From Cylindrodendrum hubeiense (Eukaryota > Ascomycota > Sordariomycetes > Hypocreales > Nectriaceae): a DNA stretch of 64,000 bases. Below, piece after piece: positions 1-11,078 of the stretch (the first letter of the stretch is position 1; each line of letters starts with the position of its first letter). The notes below the pieces were generated by a model, which worked only from the letters and a program-made list of their open reading frames with translations, ran no database searches and was not told the origin of the DNA. The position numbers and the translations under genes were made by a program. The DNA lies in contig JAANBB010000005.1 in NCBI GenBank assembly GCA_014621425.1, positions 310,001 through 374,000 of the forward strand, read 5' to 3'.

Positions 1-2
1 AC

Positions 3-236
3 CTTGCCGTCGACCCTAACGATGACGTGTACTATCCCATCGTCTGCGATTTCGAGGACGGAAGTGGTTCTAAAATCTTCTTGGCAAGTGACCCAGAGGA
101 GGGTCCTAAGCTGCTTCAAAGCGAGGATCTCATCTATACTGTTACTGGCGGCAAGGTAACTGAGTGCTTTGCTATCTGGCTGTTACAAGGTGTTTACGCC
201 GATGATACTACGGACACGAAGGGCACAGATAGCTAG
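3..236 (+). CDS. 3' end of an unrecognised protein-coding gene (truncated by window edge)
   Basis: An open frame runs from the first bases of the window to a TAG at 234-236, giving about 77 C-terminal residues. The segment is acidic (DPNDD, DFEDGSGS, SDPEEG, ADDTTDT) with no membrane stretch and ends in a polar tail. No family is recognised. There is no convincing start codon, so the gene begins to the left. Even codon use and the acidic, non-repetitive composition favour real coding sequence over chance, but a short open frame at an edge is weak evidence. Confidence 0.45.
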   Translation, partial: LAVDPNDDVYYPIVCDFEDGSGSKIFLASDPEEGPKLLQSEDLIYTVTGGKVTECFAIWLLQGVYADDTTDTKGTDS

Positions 237-1565
237 GTGTGATATTTTTTGTGATTTTCTAGGGCTATTTAAATACTTCCTCATATACTGCATTTCCAAT
301 TATACTCGAGCGTCTTCATCGCTTCAGGTGGTATTAACAAAAGCTGAAGACATAATGTATATTATTATATTATTAGGAACTCTAAGTGCATGCGACTTTA
401 AAGGGCACAGTTTGAACTGCGTACACGGTCATTGAGAAACGCGTAGAGTGGTTTCAGTGTCCTGTCACAAGTCCTGTAGGGTAGGGGCTATGGCCTCGAT
501 ATCGCGTCTGTTCCAAACTGTTGATGGATGATTCGGTTCACCACTGGCAGTGCTTACACAGTTGAAATGAGCATATGGAAAACTGAAACGCATATACTGT
601 CTCTATCGTACGACAATTCTTCGTTTGGCTTAGTGGATGCTCGAACGGTTCGTCGATGCTACGAGAGAAAATGGCAACAAAAGCGGGGCCAGCTGTGGAC
701 GAGGCAGACAGACAAAACACCTATCCAAAGATAACTTAACGTTAATGATAAGCATATCCAGCCCTTCAGATTGGACCCCGAAAAGACTCAGCCCGTCCCC
801 CTGAACTGGGGAAATGCGTCTATATAAATCTCAGGGCGATGCATCGATGCTATATGGGGACCTGATCCGGGATCGGGCGCTACCCACGGGGCGCTCCCTG
901 ACACCCCCTGAGCGTTGAGAGCCAGCGCCTTCGCACCGGCGAGCCCCGTCTTGGCAGGGGAAATTGCGCACGGAGGAACAATAAGGAAGACGAGAAGGAA
1001 GAAAGGTGCTGACTGGGCAGCGAATGGCTGCCGGCCCCAGGGCTGTGTGAGACCTAGAGAGCTCCGCCTTGTGGCGGCCAGGGGATACAGGGGGGATCCA
1101 TGTCGTAGGGCCTCAGCCTGTGGCATTGTGTGTGTGTGTGCCTCTCGCGCGGCTGGACGGAGGCAGTGAAGGGAAAACGGGCTGCAGCGGGAATTGAAGC
1201 ATCGACTCTGGACCTCTTATCGAGAGACAGCCCCCTGCGCACGCACGTGTATCGCTGCTGGCATTGCCGAGGACTCCTGGCGACCCTGGGAATCCTCTGA
1301 ATCCTGCTCCAGCCGCGGCTCTCGAACGCTGGCGAGCCTATGAGGACGGCCTCGCTGTAGGGCGGGGGCTGTGTGCGCCGTTGTACCTCCCTAGTCCAGG
1401 CTAGCCGATTCCGAGCGCATAGTACGTATCTCGCGCTGTACCGCGTACATATGTGGCTTGAACCCCTGGAGCCGGAGCGCGATATTAGGCGTCCCCGCAC
1501 CCAACATCTCTTTCAAAGTTCAGTTCAACCGTCTCCTCTTTGATGCACATACGTCCCGTGGCGTG
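237..1565. other. Gene-free stretch; 3' flank and long promoter of the first Zn2Cys6 gene
   Basis: No supported gene. AT-rich sequence up to about 740 gives way to GC-rich sequence from about 780 to 1560, the latter leading into the regulator gene at 1566. A (TG)n microsatellite lies near 1125-1140. The open frames on both strands here have no recognisable domain. Confidence 0.5.
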
Positions 1566-3650
1566 ATGGCCTCCTCCAGTGATTCCAGTCCTCAGGCGTC
1601 TGACGGCCTCGACATGGGCATGGGCGTCTTTGCGGTCCCCGAGGCCCACGAGGTCCCCGAGGTCCCCGAGGTGCCCTTGGCCTTTAACCCGACCTCGTCC
1701 GCCCAGGTGCTCCGCGGCCACGGCGACGCGTCAACTCGTACATCGTCCATCCACGCGGTTCCATCTGCCTGCCTTGCCTGTGTGAGTTTGATAACCTCCG
1801 CGTCTTCGTGACAACTCCCCGTCAGAGCCTAACCTAACCCCGCCCCAGCGCTCCAAGCACCTCAAGTGCGATGGCTGGAAACCTTGCTCCCGCTGCACCT
1901 CGGCCAACCTAGAGTGCACCTACATCGCATCTCGCCGTGGCTACAAGGGCCCGGGGCGTAAAAGGCACCAGCAGCCCGCCAAGAGCCTTGTCTTGATGCC
2001 CGCCCGCCAATCTGCTTCTGTTACCTACGGCCCGCCTGCAGTCAGCATTAGTTCTCACGCTCCCGTCACCTCCGTCACCTCCATCCCCTCCTCCACCCCG
2101 GCCTTCGATCCCAGCATCGCCCTGCCGAATTTCGATCTTGATTTTCCCCTTGTCTCTCAGACTTCGGCCCCCAGCAGCCAGTATAGTTTCGCCTTTGACC
2201 GGACCTTCGGCTTCCCCGTCGAGACATTAAGCTTCGGATTGACTCCCCTCCCCACCCCGAACCCTACCTTTAAGGATCGATACCTTGACGCCTTCTATCA
2301 CAACTTCCATGCCGCCCATCCGTTTACCTTGCCCAAGGATTATCTCCTCTCCTTGTCCCATGGCGAACCCACTATCGAGCCTCTCTTGGCCACTATTCGC
2401 TGGATTGGCTCCATCTTCGTCGACGCCCCCTCGACCAGTGCCAAGCTTCTTGATTACGCCTACCACCTGGTGTACAAGCCCGACATCCCCAAGGACGGCT
2501 TCATAGTTCAAGCGATGCTGCTTCTCATTATTGGACTTGACGGGAATCGCCAAAGAGACAAGGTCCACCAGTTGCTGACCGATATTCAAAACGTTGCTGT
2601 TCAAATTGGCCTCAACAAGCGTTGGTTTGCTGACCTTAATGGGCGAAATGTGCCTATCCTCGAAGAGAGCTGGCGGAGGACCTGGTGGGATCTCTATATT
2701 GTTGATGCTCTAATTGCAGGAGTTCATCGGTCTACCAACTTTTCCATGTATACTATTCCAACCGATGTTGCCCTGCCTTGCGAAGAGGAGCAGTACATCT
2801 CAGGCGTAAGCTCACCCTGCTTGTACACATCCAGTCCACTACTGACCGTCTTTAGTTTATTCCTCAACCACTCTACTTGGAAGACATGGACAACATCACC
2901 TTCCTGGACAACTGTAGTGGATTCTCATCATTTGCGTACCGCATCCAATGCGCCTGCTACCTCGGAAAACTCATACACAACCCCCCCATCTTCGGCGCTA
3001 AGGATAAGAACATCGGCAAGATCCAGGCCCTCCTTACCAATTGGCGTCTGCATCTCCCGGCATCCAAGAGCAACATGCTATACAAGGACGGCAAGCTCGA
3101 CGAAATGATGTTCCAGGCCTTTATGATGATCAACGCTATCTCTATCCTGCTGCACCAACCGCACTCGCAGCTTGACCCGTCATTAACGAGCTACATCGAC
3201 GCGTGCGCGCCCACTACTCCGGCGCTGTCGAGTGACACCTTCAACATGCACACTAAGCACACGATTCGATCGGCTAACGAGCTGAGCAAGTTGATTGGGC
3301 ACCGCGTTTCGCTGCTGTCCCACACGCACTTCTTTGCCTACATGGTGACACTTGCGTCGACAATCCACCTGAGCGAGTGGACGCTTTCGTTTGTGCCGCA
3401 TAATGATGATACCCTACGGCAGCGGATCCGGCTTAGTATCGGCGTGCTGGGCCAGTATGCGCGGATTTGGCCCGCGTCTGCACACTTGCGTAATCAGGTC
3501 AAGCGTATTGCTCAGAATGTGTATCAGGTTAAGAAGCAGCGGATGTTCCCGCTGCAGGGCATGGGTCTCTCGCAGGCACAGATTACGGCAGGTATTGCCA
3601 GCGAGGCTGGGGCCATTAGTTGGGATGCTGGGATTGATGGGCATGGCTAG
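1566..3650 (+). CDS. Zn2Cys6 fungal transcription factor with middle-homology region
   Basis: Three exons: 1566-1781, 1849-2805 and 2856-3650, encoding 655 aa. Introns of 67 and 50 nt have GTGAGT and GTAAGC donors and keep the frame. The first intron cuts the zinc cluster just after its second cysteine. The joined protein has C69-x2-C72-x6-C79-x5-C85-x2-C88-x6-C95 followed by a basic linker (RRGYKGPGRKR), the standard Zn2Cys6 DNA-binding module. Farther on, the RRTWWDLYIVDAL block and the PTDVALPCEEEQY stretch mark the fungal-specific middle-homology (regulatory) region. The N-terminus carries a small EVPEVPEVP repeat. ATG 1566 is the first in-frame methionine after the upstream stop. The family acts as nuclear gene regulators; the target is unknown. 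It is related to the regulator at 52121, which has matching blocks in the same order. Confidence 0.9.
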
Positions 3651-4883
3651 GTGTCCGTCAGGTTGATGGAATACACATGCCCCGTCAAATGCTCTTGTGT
3701 CTGGCGCGTGGAACATGGAGACCAAAGATTTTTGGCCGTCATGACAAGTCGACGACAATAATGACACAACCCAGGTGATTTCCTTGGTGATCAAGACTGG
3801 AGAAACAGAAGTCGCCCTCAGCTTTGAAAAAGTCTATAAATGGACAACAAGCTGGACAGTTGAATCAACAACGCCGGCGCGGCCCCAGGCTCAGAGCATA
3901 CGAATGCTGCCCACAAATTCGGCACAGAGCCCCAAGAGAAGGAATGCCGGTTTGCAACATGGAAAATGTACTTCGTTATGCAGCCTGCCTGATTTGGCCA
4001 GTCGCAGATTCCCTCTATGGGGTTGAAATGCAAGCTGGGGGGCAATCAAGCTCAATTGCTCTTCCAGTATCACAGCCAAAATATTTTACTACAATCGGTT
4101 GGATCGGGAATTCTATTATATAAATCCTTATCAAACTGCTTGTAGAATTTATCAGGATCAATAGTAACAGGTATATAGGTAAAAGAGCCAACGAAAGACT
4201 GGTAATATATAGAAAGTATCTTATCTGTATTTTATTTATTATAGTACATATAAGCCAGAATTATTTACAATGTATAAGACTGGTAGGATGAACATACGTT
4301 TAGTAGACCTGGGTAGATATAGATCTAGTATATTGATATAATACATGTCTGTACTGACAGCTGGGGAAATATGCTATAATATAAAGGATGGAAGCGGGTG
4401 GACGGCGTTACAGCGGGCGATGAAATGTGGGACATGACGCAATAGTGCAGCTGTTGCTTGAGGTCGAAGGTCATACTTGTGGAACATGATACTTTCCTGT
4501 GTTGAAAAGGACTTTTATTTTCCTGAAGTACTCACTTAACTCACTTAAGAACAAATTAAGCCCGCAAAAAACCATTAATAGAAGATATTATGAACATTCT
4601 TGCCTCATAAAAGCGAAACAGAATATCTATATCTCGATATCTAACGGATATATGTGGGAATGTTTCTAGCGACGCATGCTATCAGTAATATGGCTGTGGT
4701 TGTAAGGCTTGACTCGCTGATGCATCCAAGCAACAGATTGCACATGTATGCTTCTTGGAAGTTATTGCCTAAGGCATTATTATTTACGTAATGTGCTCAC
4801 TTGGCTCGCGGCTACACTAGTTGAACGTGACATGTCCATTCCGAGGCTAGCTGAACCCTGTCCTCTGAAAACCAGTCATCGCA
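3651..4883. other. AT-rich gene-free stretch with an ankyrin relic
   Basis: No intact gene. From about 4080 to 4380 the DNA is very AT-rich with many TATATA-like runs. Immediately downstream lies a broken ankyrin repeat, listed separately. The overall look is of decayed accessory DNA between two intact genes. Confidence 0.5.
4387..4471 (+). pseudogene. Decayed ankyrin-repeat fragment with a frameshift
   Basis: Reading from 4387 gives DGSGWTALQRAMKCG. Skipping one base and reading from 4433 gives HDAIVQLLLEVEG. Together they match the ankyrin consensus (G-x-TPLH-x-AA-x2-GH-x2-IV-x-LLL) across one full repeat. A single extra base near 4432 breaks the frame and there is no flanking open frame. 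It is most likely the remains of an ankyrin-domain gene, perhaps an NLR like the intact one at 11-15 kb. Confidence 0.6.
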
Positions 4884-5777
4884 ATGAGTAACCATCTGAG
4901 CGAAGCTGATTTGTCTAAATTTTGCTATCCCAAGTCGGAGATCGTGGATAACACACTCGATGATGCTAGTCTGGAGACTCGATGTCCTCTCGATAATGGA
5001 CAGCATTCTACGGGACCTCACCTTTCGGCTGGCATGCTGGACTTGCTCCCCCCTGAGCTCATAACACCGATACTCGTTGCCCTGGACTTACCAACCCTAA
5101 TCGCCTTTCGACGTGTGAGTCGCCGAGCGATGGCCATCGTTGACTCGCTACACGAGCATGGCATGATGGTAGAGCACTGCCCCGACATTCTTCGCGCCAT
5201 CTTCAGCACTCATGCCAATTCCTTTGACTCCAGCACCCTGTATCGCACTCTCTCTACGACCAGATGCGCAACATGCGATCGATTCGGCAATTACCTTTAC
5301 ATTATTACCTGCAAACGCGTGTGCTACCATTGTTTCACTGAGAACCTCGACTATTTGCCGTTAGTGACCTCAACCGTAGCTACACTCACCGGTTGGTCAG
5401 AAAAGACAGTGCGCCAGTTGCCCTCGATGAAAAGTTTGGCAGGAGGGTACTCCACCGCTCGGGACATGTCTCCTCGAACCGATCTAGTTGACCGGTCGAG
5501 TGTTTTCACAAAGCTGGCGGGTGATTCGGAGCAGGCTTCAGACGGAGGGAATCGGCATCCGGGTCTGACACGTGGACATCCTCGACGGTTCATGGCGATC
5601 ATTACGGCCCCCGTTCTTGGCGCTTCGGATGGGCTCGTGGACTGGGGGGTGTTTTGCGAGTCGTGTCGAACCAAGGACACCCTGTCGCTGGGTTTCGCGT
5701 TCCGGACAAAGTTCACAATGGCCGAGATTGTCAAGCATATTGAATGGCACCGAGAAGAAAACACACTGTGCTCTTGA
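4884..5777 (+). CDS. F-box domain protein
   Basis: Single-exon gene encoding 297 aa. Residues about 52-90 hold an F-box-like helix bundle (MLDLLPPELITPILVAL, then DLPTLIAFRRVSRR), the part that would dock on Skp1 in an SCF ubiquitin ligase. A cysteine group follows at about residues 127-150 (CATC, then CKRVCYHC), which may bind metal, and a second CESCRTKD group lies near the C-terminus. This layout, an F-box followed by short Cys pairs with no WD40 or LRR domain, is common among lineage-expanded ascomycete F-box proteins. The substrate is unknown. ATG 4884 is the first methionine of the open frame. Confidence 0.75.
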   Translation: MSNHLSEADLSKFCYPKSEIVDNTLDDASLETRCPLDNGQHSTGPHLSAGMLDLLPPELITPILVALDLPTLIAFRRVSRRAMAIVDSLHEHGMMVEHCPDILRAIFSTHANSFDSSTLYRTLSTTRCATCDRFGNYLYIITCKRVCYHCFTENLDYLPLVTSTVATLTGWSEKTVRQLPSMKSLAGGYSTARDMSPRTDLVDRSSVFTKLAGDSEQASDGGNRHPGLTRGHPRRFMAIITAPVLGASDGLVDWGVFCESCRTKDTLSLGFAFRTKFTMAEIVKHIEWHREENTLCS

Positions 5778-7071
5778 AAGCACTGACGTGAAATAATGCG
5801 ACATTGGCTCATTGATGGGAGAAAATTTAGGCAACTCTGTAAAACCAGGCGACTTCATATATTGAATTTGTATACCCGGACAAAGTTCATCGAATACGGG
5901 CTACTGGGCATGTTGAGTAGCTCGAGAGCTCTAAGAATGAGAATAGTTCCTGCTTGGTATTTAATAAATGAATATATCGATATTTATCCATTAATGAGTG
6001 AGCTGTAGCTACCAGTTCCTATTTTGTTATAATATACAGGCTTTATATAAATGCAGTACGGTGTGGGGGACGGGCGCAAGAGACGGTCAGAGACCCAACA
6101 ACTCACCCACCAGGTGCTATGACTGTGGTGATGTCGGCACAATGGCGATGCGTCCGCAATGTCAGTAAAAGTGTGATAAAAGGCTCTCAAAGTGAACAAT
6201 ATAGACCAGTTTGACCGATGCCATCTAGCAGCATCGTCTGACCAAACAGGTCACAATGTAATGCCGCAAAGATGGGCCAAAAACCAGGCTGCTGAACACT
6301 CAGGACAAAGGTTGAAGGTCAAGATGGCGGATGAACCTTACCGCGACCTTTTGATCCTACCCTGTAGCTCCCAATGACGGACTAATTGACCCTATCTAAT
6401 GATCTCAATGCCAGTCGGAATAGCCTCGAAAGATAGTCTGGGTTGAATGGGCTTACATCTTAGCTGACACACCCAACTGGGTTCTATAACGTCAACGTGT
6501 GTCGCCCACAGTATATGCCTTATGGTGGGGTGGTGAGCTCATGCCGGAGAAGCTCACTCGACTCCCCCATTTGGCGCGATTGGGCGGAGCGCCAGAGCAA
6601 AATACACATTCTCCTCAGGTTCCTAAATATTCCTAATTCCTGATTCCTAATTCAATGTCTGGATCTGGAACCCAGTGCCAACACCATTGGCAAGTAAGCA
6701 GCACCATTAGACCCACTGTGGCGGTATACACAGGGTGTGTGTGGCTGGGGGTTCTTGGGTATCAACAGGCGACTTCTGGCCGAAGAATAGCCCTGAAGGA
6801 TTCAGAGGAGTCGGAAAATGCCGTAATAAACCGATCCTTGTCGTGCCAACACTGACCTTCCTATTACAGGAGCTCGCTATATAAGAAGGCCCTATTCGTG
6901 TCTATAACGCCCTCCCTGCTACAGAAGCGGGGAATAGGCCGATTTTAATCACGTCAATAGCGCCCTTCTTTTGACATGGCTTAGTTGTATATTAAGCGCT
7001 ACGAAACTGCACTTGAGTGGTTTTTATGTTTTTGTTTGCACTCCCTTGGTAAACTCAATAACTCCATCAAA
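5778..7071. other. Gene-free stretch upstream of the GNAT gene
   Basis: No supported coding sequence. The short open frames (for example near 6192 and 6655) have no recognisable domain. The right part is the likely promoter of the acetyltransferase gene and contains a TATA-like box at 6878. Confidence 0.45.
6878..6885 (+). promoter_or_regulatory. TATA-like box for the GNAT gene
   Basis: TATATAAG lies 187 bases before the chosen ATG. The distance fits a transcript with a 5' leader of roughly 150 bases. It matches the TATA consensus but nothing else proves its use. Confidence 0.4.
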
Positions 7072-7635
7072 ATGACAGACAGCAACCTTAAGTTTCGCCT
7101 CGCAACTGCGGATGATGCGCCTCAAGTTCAAGCAATGGTGGAATCGGCGTTTCGCGCCGAAGACAGCAGACCAGAATGGACGGCGGACATGAAGCTCGGA
7201 TCAAGCTTCCGGGTTGGCGTCGACAAAGTACTGTCCCAAATCACCAAGCCTGATGGCGGGATCGTCATGGCCACCGACAACAACGGCGCTCTTGTGGGCT
7301 CGATTGAGGTTTTCAAGGCCAGCCCCGACCTCGCTCGCCTTTCCATGTTGGCCGTGGACCAGAGCTACCAGCAGGGCGGCATTGGGCGCCAGGTCCTCGC
7401 CTACGCCGAAGACTACTGTCAGAAGACCTGGGGCGTCAAGACGCTGGGACTGAACGCTCTTTCGACGCGTCAAGAGCTTATCTCGTGGTACATGCGCCGT
7501 GGCTATCAAAAGACGGGCGAAGTATCGCCGTTTCCTAAAGAGCGGCTCAGGGAGTTGGGTTTGCCTGAGGACATGGGGTTTGTGGAACTAGAAAAAGATG
7601 TGAGCACAGGTCCTACTGCAGCAGGGGATGCATGA
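7072..7635 (+). CDS. GNAT-family N-acetyltransferase
   Basis: Single-exon gene, 187 aa when started at ATG 7072. The open frame runs 29 codons farther upstream, but that extension begins at a non-ATG codon and is not GNAT-like. The protein begins LKFRLATADDAPQVQAMVESAF, a typical GNAT beta1-alpha1. The acetyl-CoA motif A is LSMLAVDQSYQQGGIGRQVL, holding the Q/R-x2-G-x-G/A loop (QQGGIG). Motif B follows as LGLNALSTRQELISWYMRRGYQKTG. No signal peptide or membrane helix is present, so a cytosolic acetyltransferase is expected; the acceptor amine is unknown. Confidence 0.88.
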   Translation: MTDSNLKFRLATADDAPQVQAMVESAFRAEDSRPEWTADMKLGSSFRVGVDKVLSQITKPDGGIVMATDNNGALVGSIEVFKASPDLARLSMLAVDQSYQQGGIGRQVLAYAEDYCQKTWGVKTLGLNALSTRQELISWYMRRGYQKTGEVSPFPKERLRELGLPEDMGFVELEKDVSTGPTAAGDA

Positions 7636-8935
7636 TTGTGTTTCGCGACCATTTGGATTTCAGCTACAGAATTGGGCTTGGCGGGCATTTTGGTTGTTTC
7701 GTACAGTAGCTTTCACTTAGAGACCAGCGGGTGTGTGCAAACTGATTATTCTGATACCACATTGGAATGAATATGTGCATTGCTCCAGCGCTCCAGCGAA
7801 TTGTGCGACCTGGCGGACCCTGGTCATCTTCGCCTTCACCACTATGTCTGGGTGAGCTAGGCATCCATCTCGCCTTGATGGTGTGGTCTGATGCAGGGGC
7901 GCCATAGTGCTAGTTAACCTTCAATCTCATTGGCAAGTTGCTCCGCATCACCAACGTGATTGCGCCGCGAAACTCGTGTTGGCGCCGTATGCCACAGCTG
8001 TCAATGAATTGATCGAATCACATGCCAGTACACGGACAATGACACATCGCAGTGGAGGAAGTTGCACATTCAGTATTGGTTTGCCCCCAAGCTAACGCAG
8101 TAAACATCGTTGGATAACTTCAATGTCAGTCCGCCGGCGGCATTCTGGATTCCGCCTTGTTCGCAATAAGGAATCGAATTTGCGGTAGTGAGGCGTTCAA
8201 ACAGCCAATGTTGCTGGTCAAGCACTCGGTTGCGGTGGGCTGCTTCCAGCACAGAGTTGATATCACTGAATAAATATATGAGGTAAGAAATATGATATTG
8301 CATAATCTGTTGAGTGTAGTGTAGTATAGGCCTTTATTGCACTACGCATTAACGGAGTCCTCATTACACCTTTGCCGTAGCCGGCAACGCAGCATAATCC
8401 AACGGAACTGTAATTTCCACCGCAGGAGGCTGGCGGTAAGAGTACTTATATCATTGGTTTATTTTACTCTGTTATTGTGTGCTGTTAGCTAGGCACATTG
8501 CAGAATGCAGGTCATTGGCTATATTACTAGGCTGAGACTCTGAGTCATAGGAAACATGCAGCTGCTCATGAATAAGGAGCTTGATATGATGCACATTCGG
8601 ACGCCACTAACAGCCACGTATAGCGATGGGAGAAGATTCCATGCAGGAGAGACGGTAGAACGAGGCATCCAATGAAAGAAATAGCTCAAGGGCAGGCAGA
8701 AAATTGCAGCGACGGAGCAATCAGGTCAGTGCAACTGGACTGAGTTATATATCCCCAGAAGACTCCGAGTCTGAGGAAGTTTGAAAGCCAGTACTGTCAC
8801 CTGTGGGTAGCTAACTGGAACCTAACACGACCGGCCAAATTACTTTGTGACCTCTTCAACCCTCTTTTTATTTTACCTTTGCTTCTCTATACAGGTTGCC
8901 ACTTTGCCTAATTCGACCAAGTTCAACTCGGTAGT
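7636..8935. other. Gene-free stretch between GNAT and the membrane-protein gene
   Basis: No gene recognised. A 77-codon open frame on the minus strand (8070-8303) has ordinary composition but no known domain and no splice partner. The last 60 bases before 8936 are pyrimidine-rich, as expected for a fungal promoter or leader. Confidence 0.4.
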
Positions 8936-10501
8936 ATGGCCGACAGCCACAACAAATCAACTTCAATCGGGTTGCAAGCGGATGATACGTTACGCCTCCG
9001 ACGTGGCAATGTAGAAAATCATGGCAAAGATGAAGATAATTCTCTTGACCACGGGGCTCAACCCGAAAATCAAGATCGGACCGACCCAACCGGTGCTCAT
9101 GGCGGGAGCGATGCACCCCCTCCAGGTCATCATCCGTCCAACGAGCCAGAGGTTGGATCAGCTTCCCAGCTGAGAGCAGCTTGGGATAAACTTGCCTCCG
9201 AATTTTGCGGTCGCGGTACTGTATCGCCCCAACAGAGGCTTTGCGTGGGTGATGGCACAACAGCAACTCCACATGAGCAGTCACACAATCGCTTCACTCG
9301 CATGCTCAAAGAAAAATGGAACAACGTTGTCCCCAAAATCAACGATTCCGGTTTCCTTCAAAACATTGTCATTGGTCTTTTGCAGGCTCTTACAATTGCA
9401 CTTCGTCACGTCAAAAACTTTCGCATTATGTTGTTTTGGATCTTGATGGCGACGTTTCTGTTCGGGCTGACGATTCTCGGAAGTCTGACTACAGTTGGGG
9501 GTTTAAACTATGGGATTTTATTTGTTTTCGGAAATTCGCCACTGTGCTGGATTTCGGACCTCACTCCAATCACCATTGCCCCTTCGTTGTTGAGCTGTCC
9601 TGGCAAGACTATTGATATGCAAGGCATAACCACGACTCACACAGAGATTGTCACCTCTGTGAGGTATGCTAAGTGCGCCAACCTGCTCACCGATGATATG
9701 GTGGCGCACGAGTTTGTCCTTCAAGACCTTGCAATTCGTGTTAGCATAAGCACTTTGTCGTGCAAAGATGCTTTGAGCAAGGAATTGCGTTTACTTATCG
9801 AGGTGACGCCAGAAATAGCCCGGTGAGTCCATTTTCTCTGCCCAAGCGGGTTTGTTAACTAACACTCCACTAGTTCCTTGTCAGACCTATCAACAGGGCT
9901 TCGTAGTCTGGTCGACGATGTCAAAATCACGGACGACGCTTGTATCAGAAAACTGAAAGAGATGGACGAACGCAGTCAAATCAGTTCAGCCATCGGGGCG
10001 GTACTAGGTTGGACAAGTTCAGAGCAACAAATCAAGGACATACTCAACGGTACCACACAGCAACTCAGTGATCAGCTATTCGACCTTTACAGCGATACCG
10101 TTCGGATTATAAAGGATATTGATGACGTCAAAGTCGTACTCGGACGGATCCAAAAGGTCAGTTTAGATGATCTTGGTGAGCTGTCAGATCCTCGCAACAT
10201 TTTGAGCAGTCTGTGGACATTTGTCGACCAAGAAGAATCGATTGAAACCAAAAAGTATTTGCAAAACCGCGAACTATTAAATGACTTATTGGACTTCTAC
10301 AAAAACGCTCTTGAGGTTACCAAACTGGCTAAGCAATCCCTGAGGACGGCTGGGAGTGAAATATCTGGATTTCGCAACACAACTCAAGACGCATTCCATC
10401 GATGGATAGATGATGATGTCCAGGCGCTGATTGAGCGATTTGAAAGTGGCCGCCAACAGCTTGAGGAAGCAACTCTCAACGTCAGACAGATTCAGTGCTA
10501 G
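8936..10501 (+). CDS. Unrecognised membrane protein with a long C-terminal helical region
   Basis: Two exons (8936-9822 and 9874-10501) joined across a 51-nt intron with a GTGAGT donor and CTAG acceptor give 504 aa. Residues 1-120 are polar and look disordered (many D, N, H, G, P). A hydrophobic helix spans about 162-184 (IMLFWILMATFLFGLTILGS), with a second weakly hydrophobic stretch at about 186-199. The C-terminal 250 residues have few prolines or glycines and heptad-like spacing, consistent with long helices or a coiled coil outside the membrane. No family is recognised. It lies tail-to-tail with the NLR gene at 11-15 kb; a functional link is possible but untested. Confidence 0.7.
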
Positions 10502-11078
10502 GTTATTTATCACATGGATGATGGTTTGCATAAGGAATATATTAGCTACGGGTCCGCCACTTAAATGGTAGAAACCGGAACGTTAGTCAGGAATCGCAAA
10601 GTTAATTGATGCGGCTCCGATCTGAATTTATTGGTATCTCTAGGTAAAAGAGACAGCTAGCAACCTGTCAACCGGCTAAAAGTCAAGAATTATTATCTTC
10701 ACACATTTAATGTCCCATTGTGATCAGATGCAAGATTATTATGGCTTGGAATTTTCCTATACGTATAATATTATACAGCTGTAGAATGGTACATCCTTCT
10801 TAGCCTAGCTTTAGGCGGCCAGACGCCGGCTAGAGTGAAGTTGTTGACCCCCAGCGAACCAAACGCGGTACCATCGTCGAAATCGGTACCGTTACCCCTT
10901 TAGCACAGGAATTCAAGGAGACACGTGAATACATAATATGAGATTTTGCCGCTTGTCATAGTGTGCTATGGATTTCTGCTTCGGAGAGGTCCTCGCCATG
11001 CATGTCGCTTTTGTAGTCTAACATTTCGACCGCTAACTTGAGTTCTGTCAGAAGGAATAGGAATTATATCATATCCCT
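10502..11078. other. Convergent intergenic stretch; may hold a last NLR exon
   Basis: AT-rich sequence between two converging genes. On the minus strand an open segment at 11044-10956 could be a terminal exon of the NLR gene if a GC-AG intron (11101-11045) is used. Otherwise nothing is recognised. Confidence 0.4.

Noticed and set aside
1165..1240. Minus-strand sequence loosely resembling a tRNA 3' half
   Set aside because: The T-loop and acceptor pairing do not form; the resemblance is limited to a few bases.
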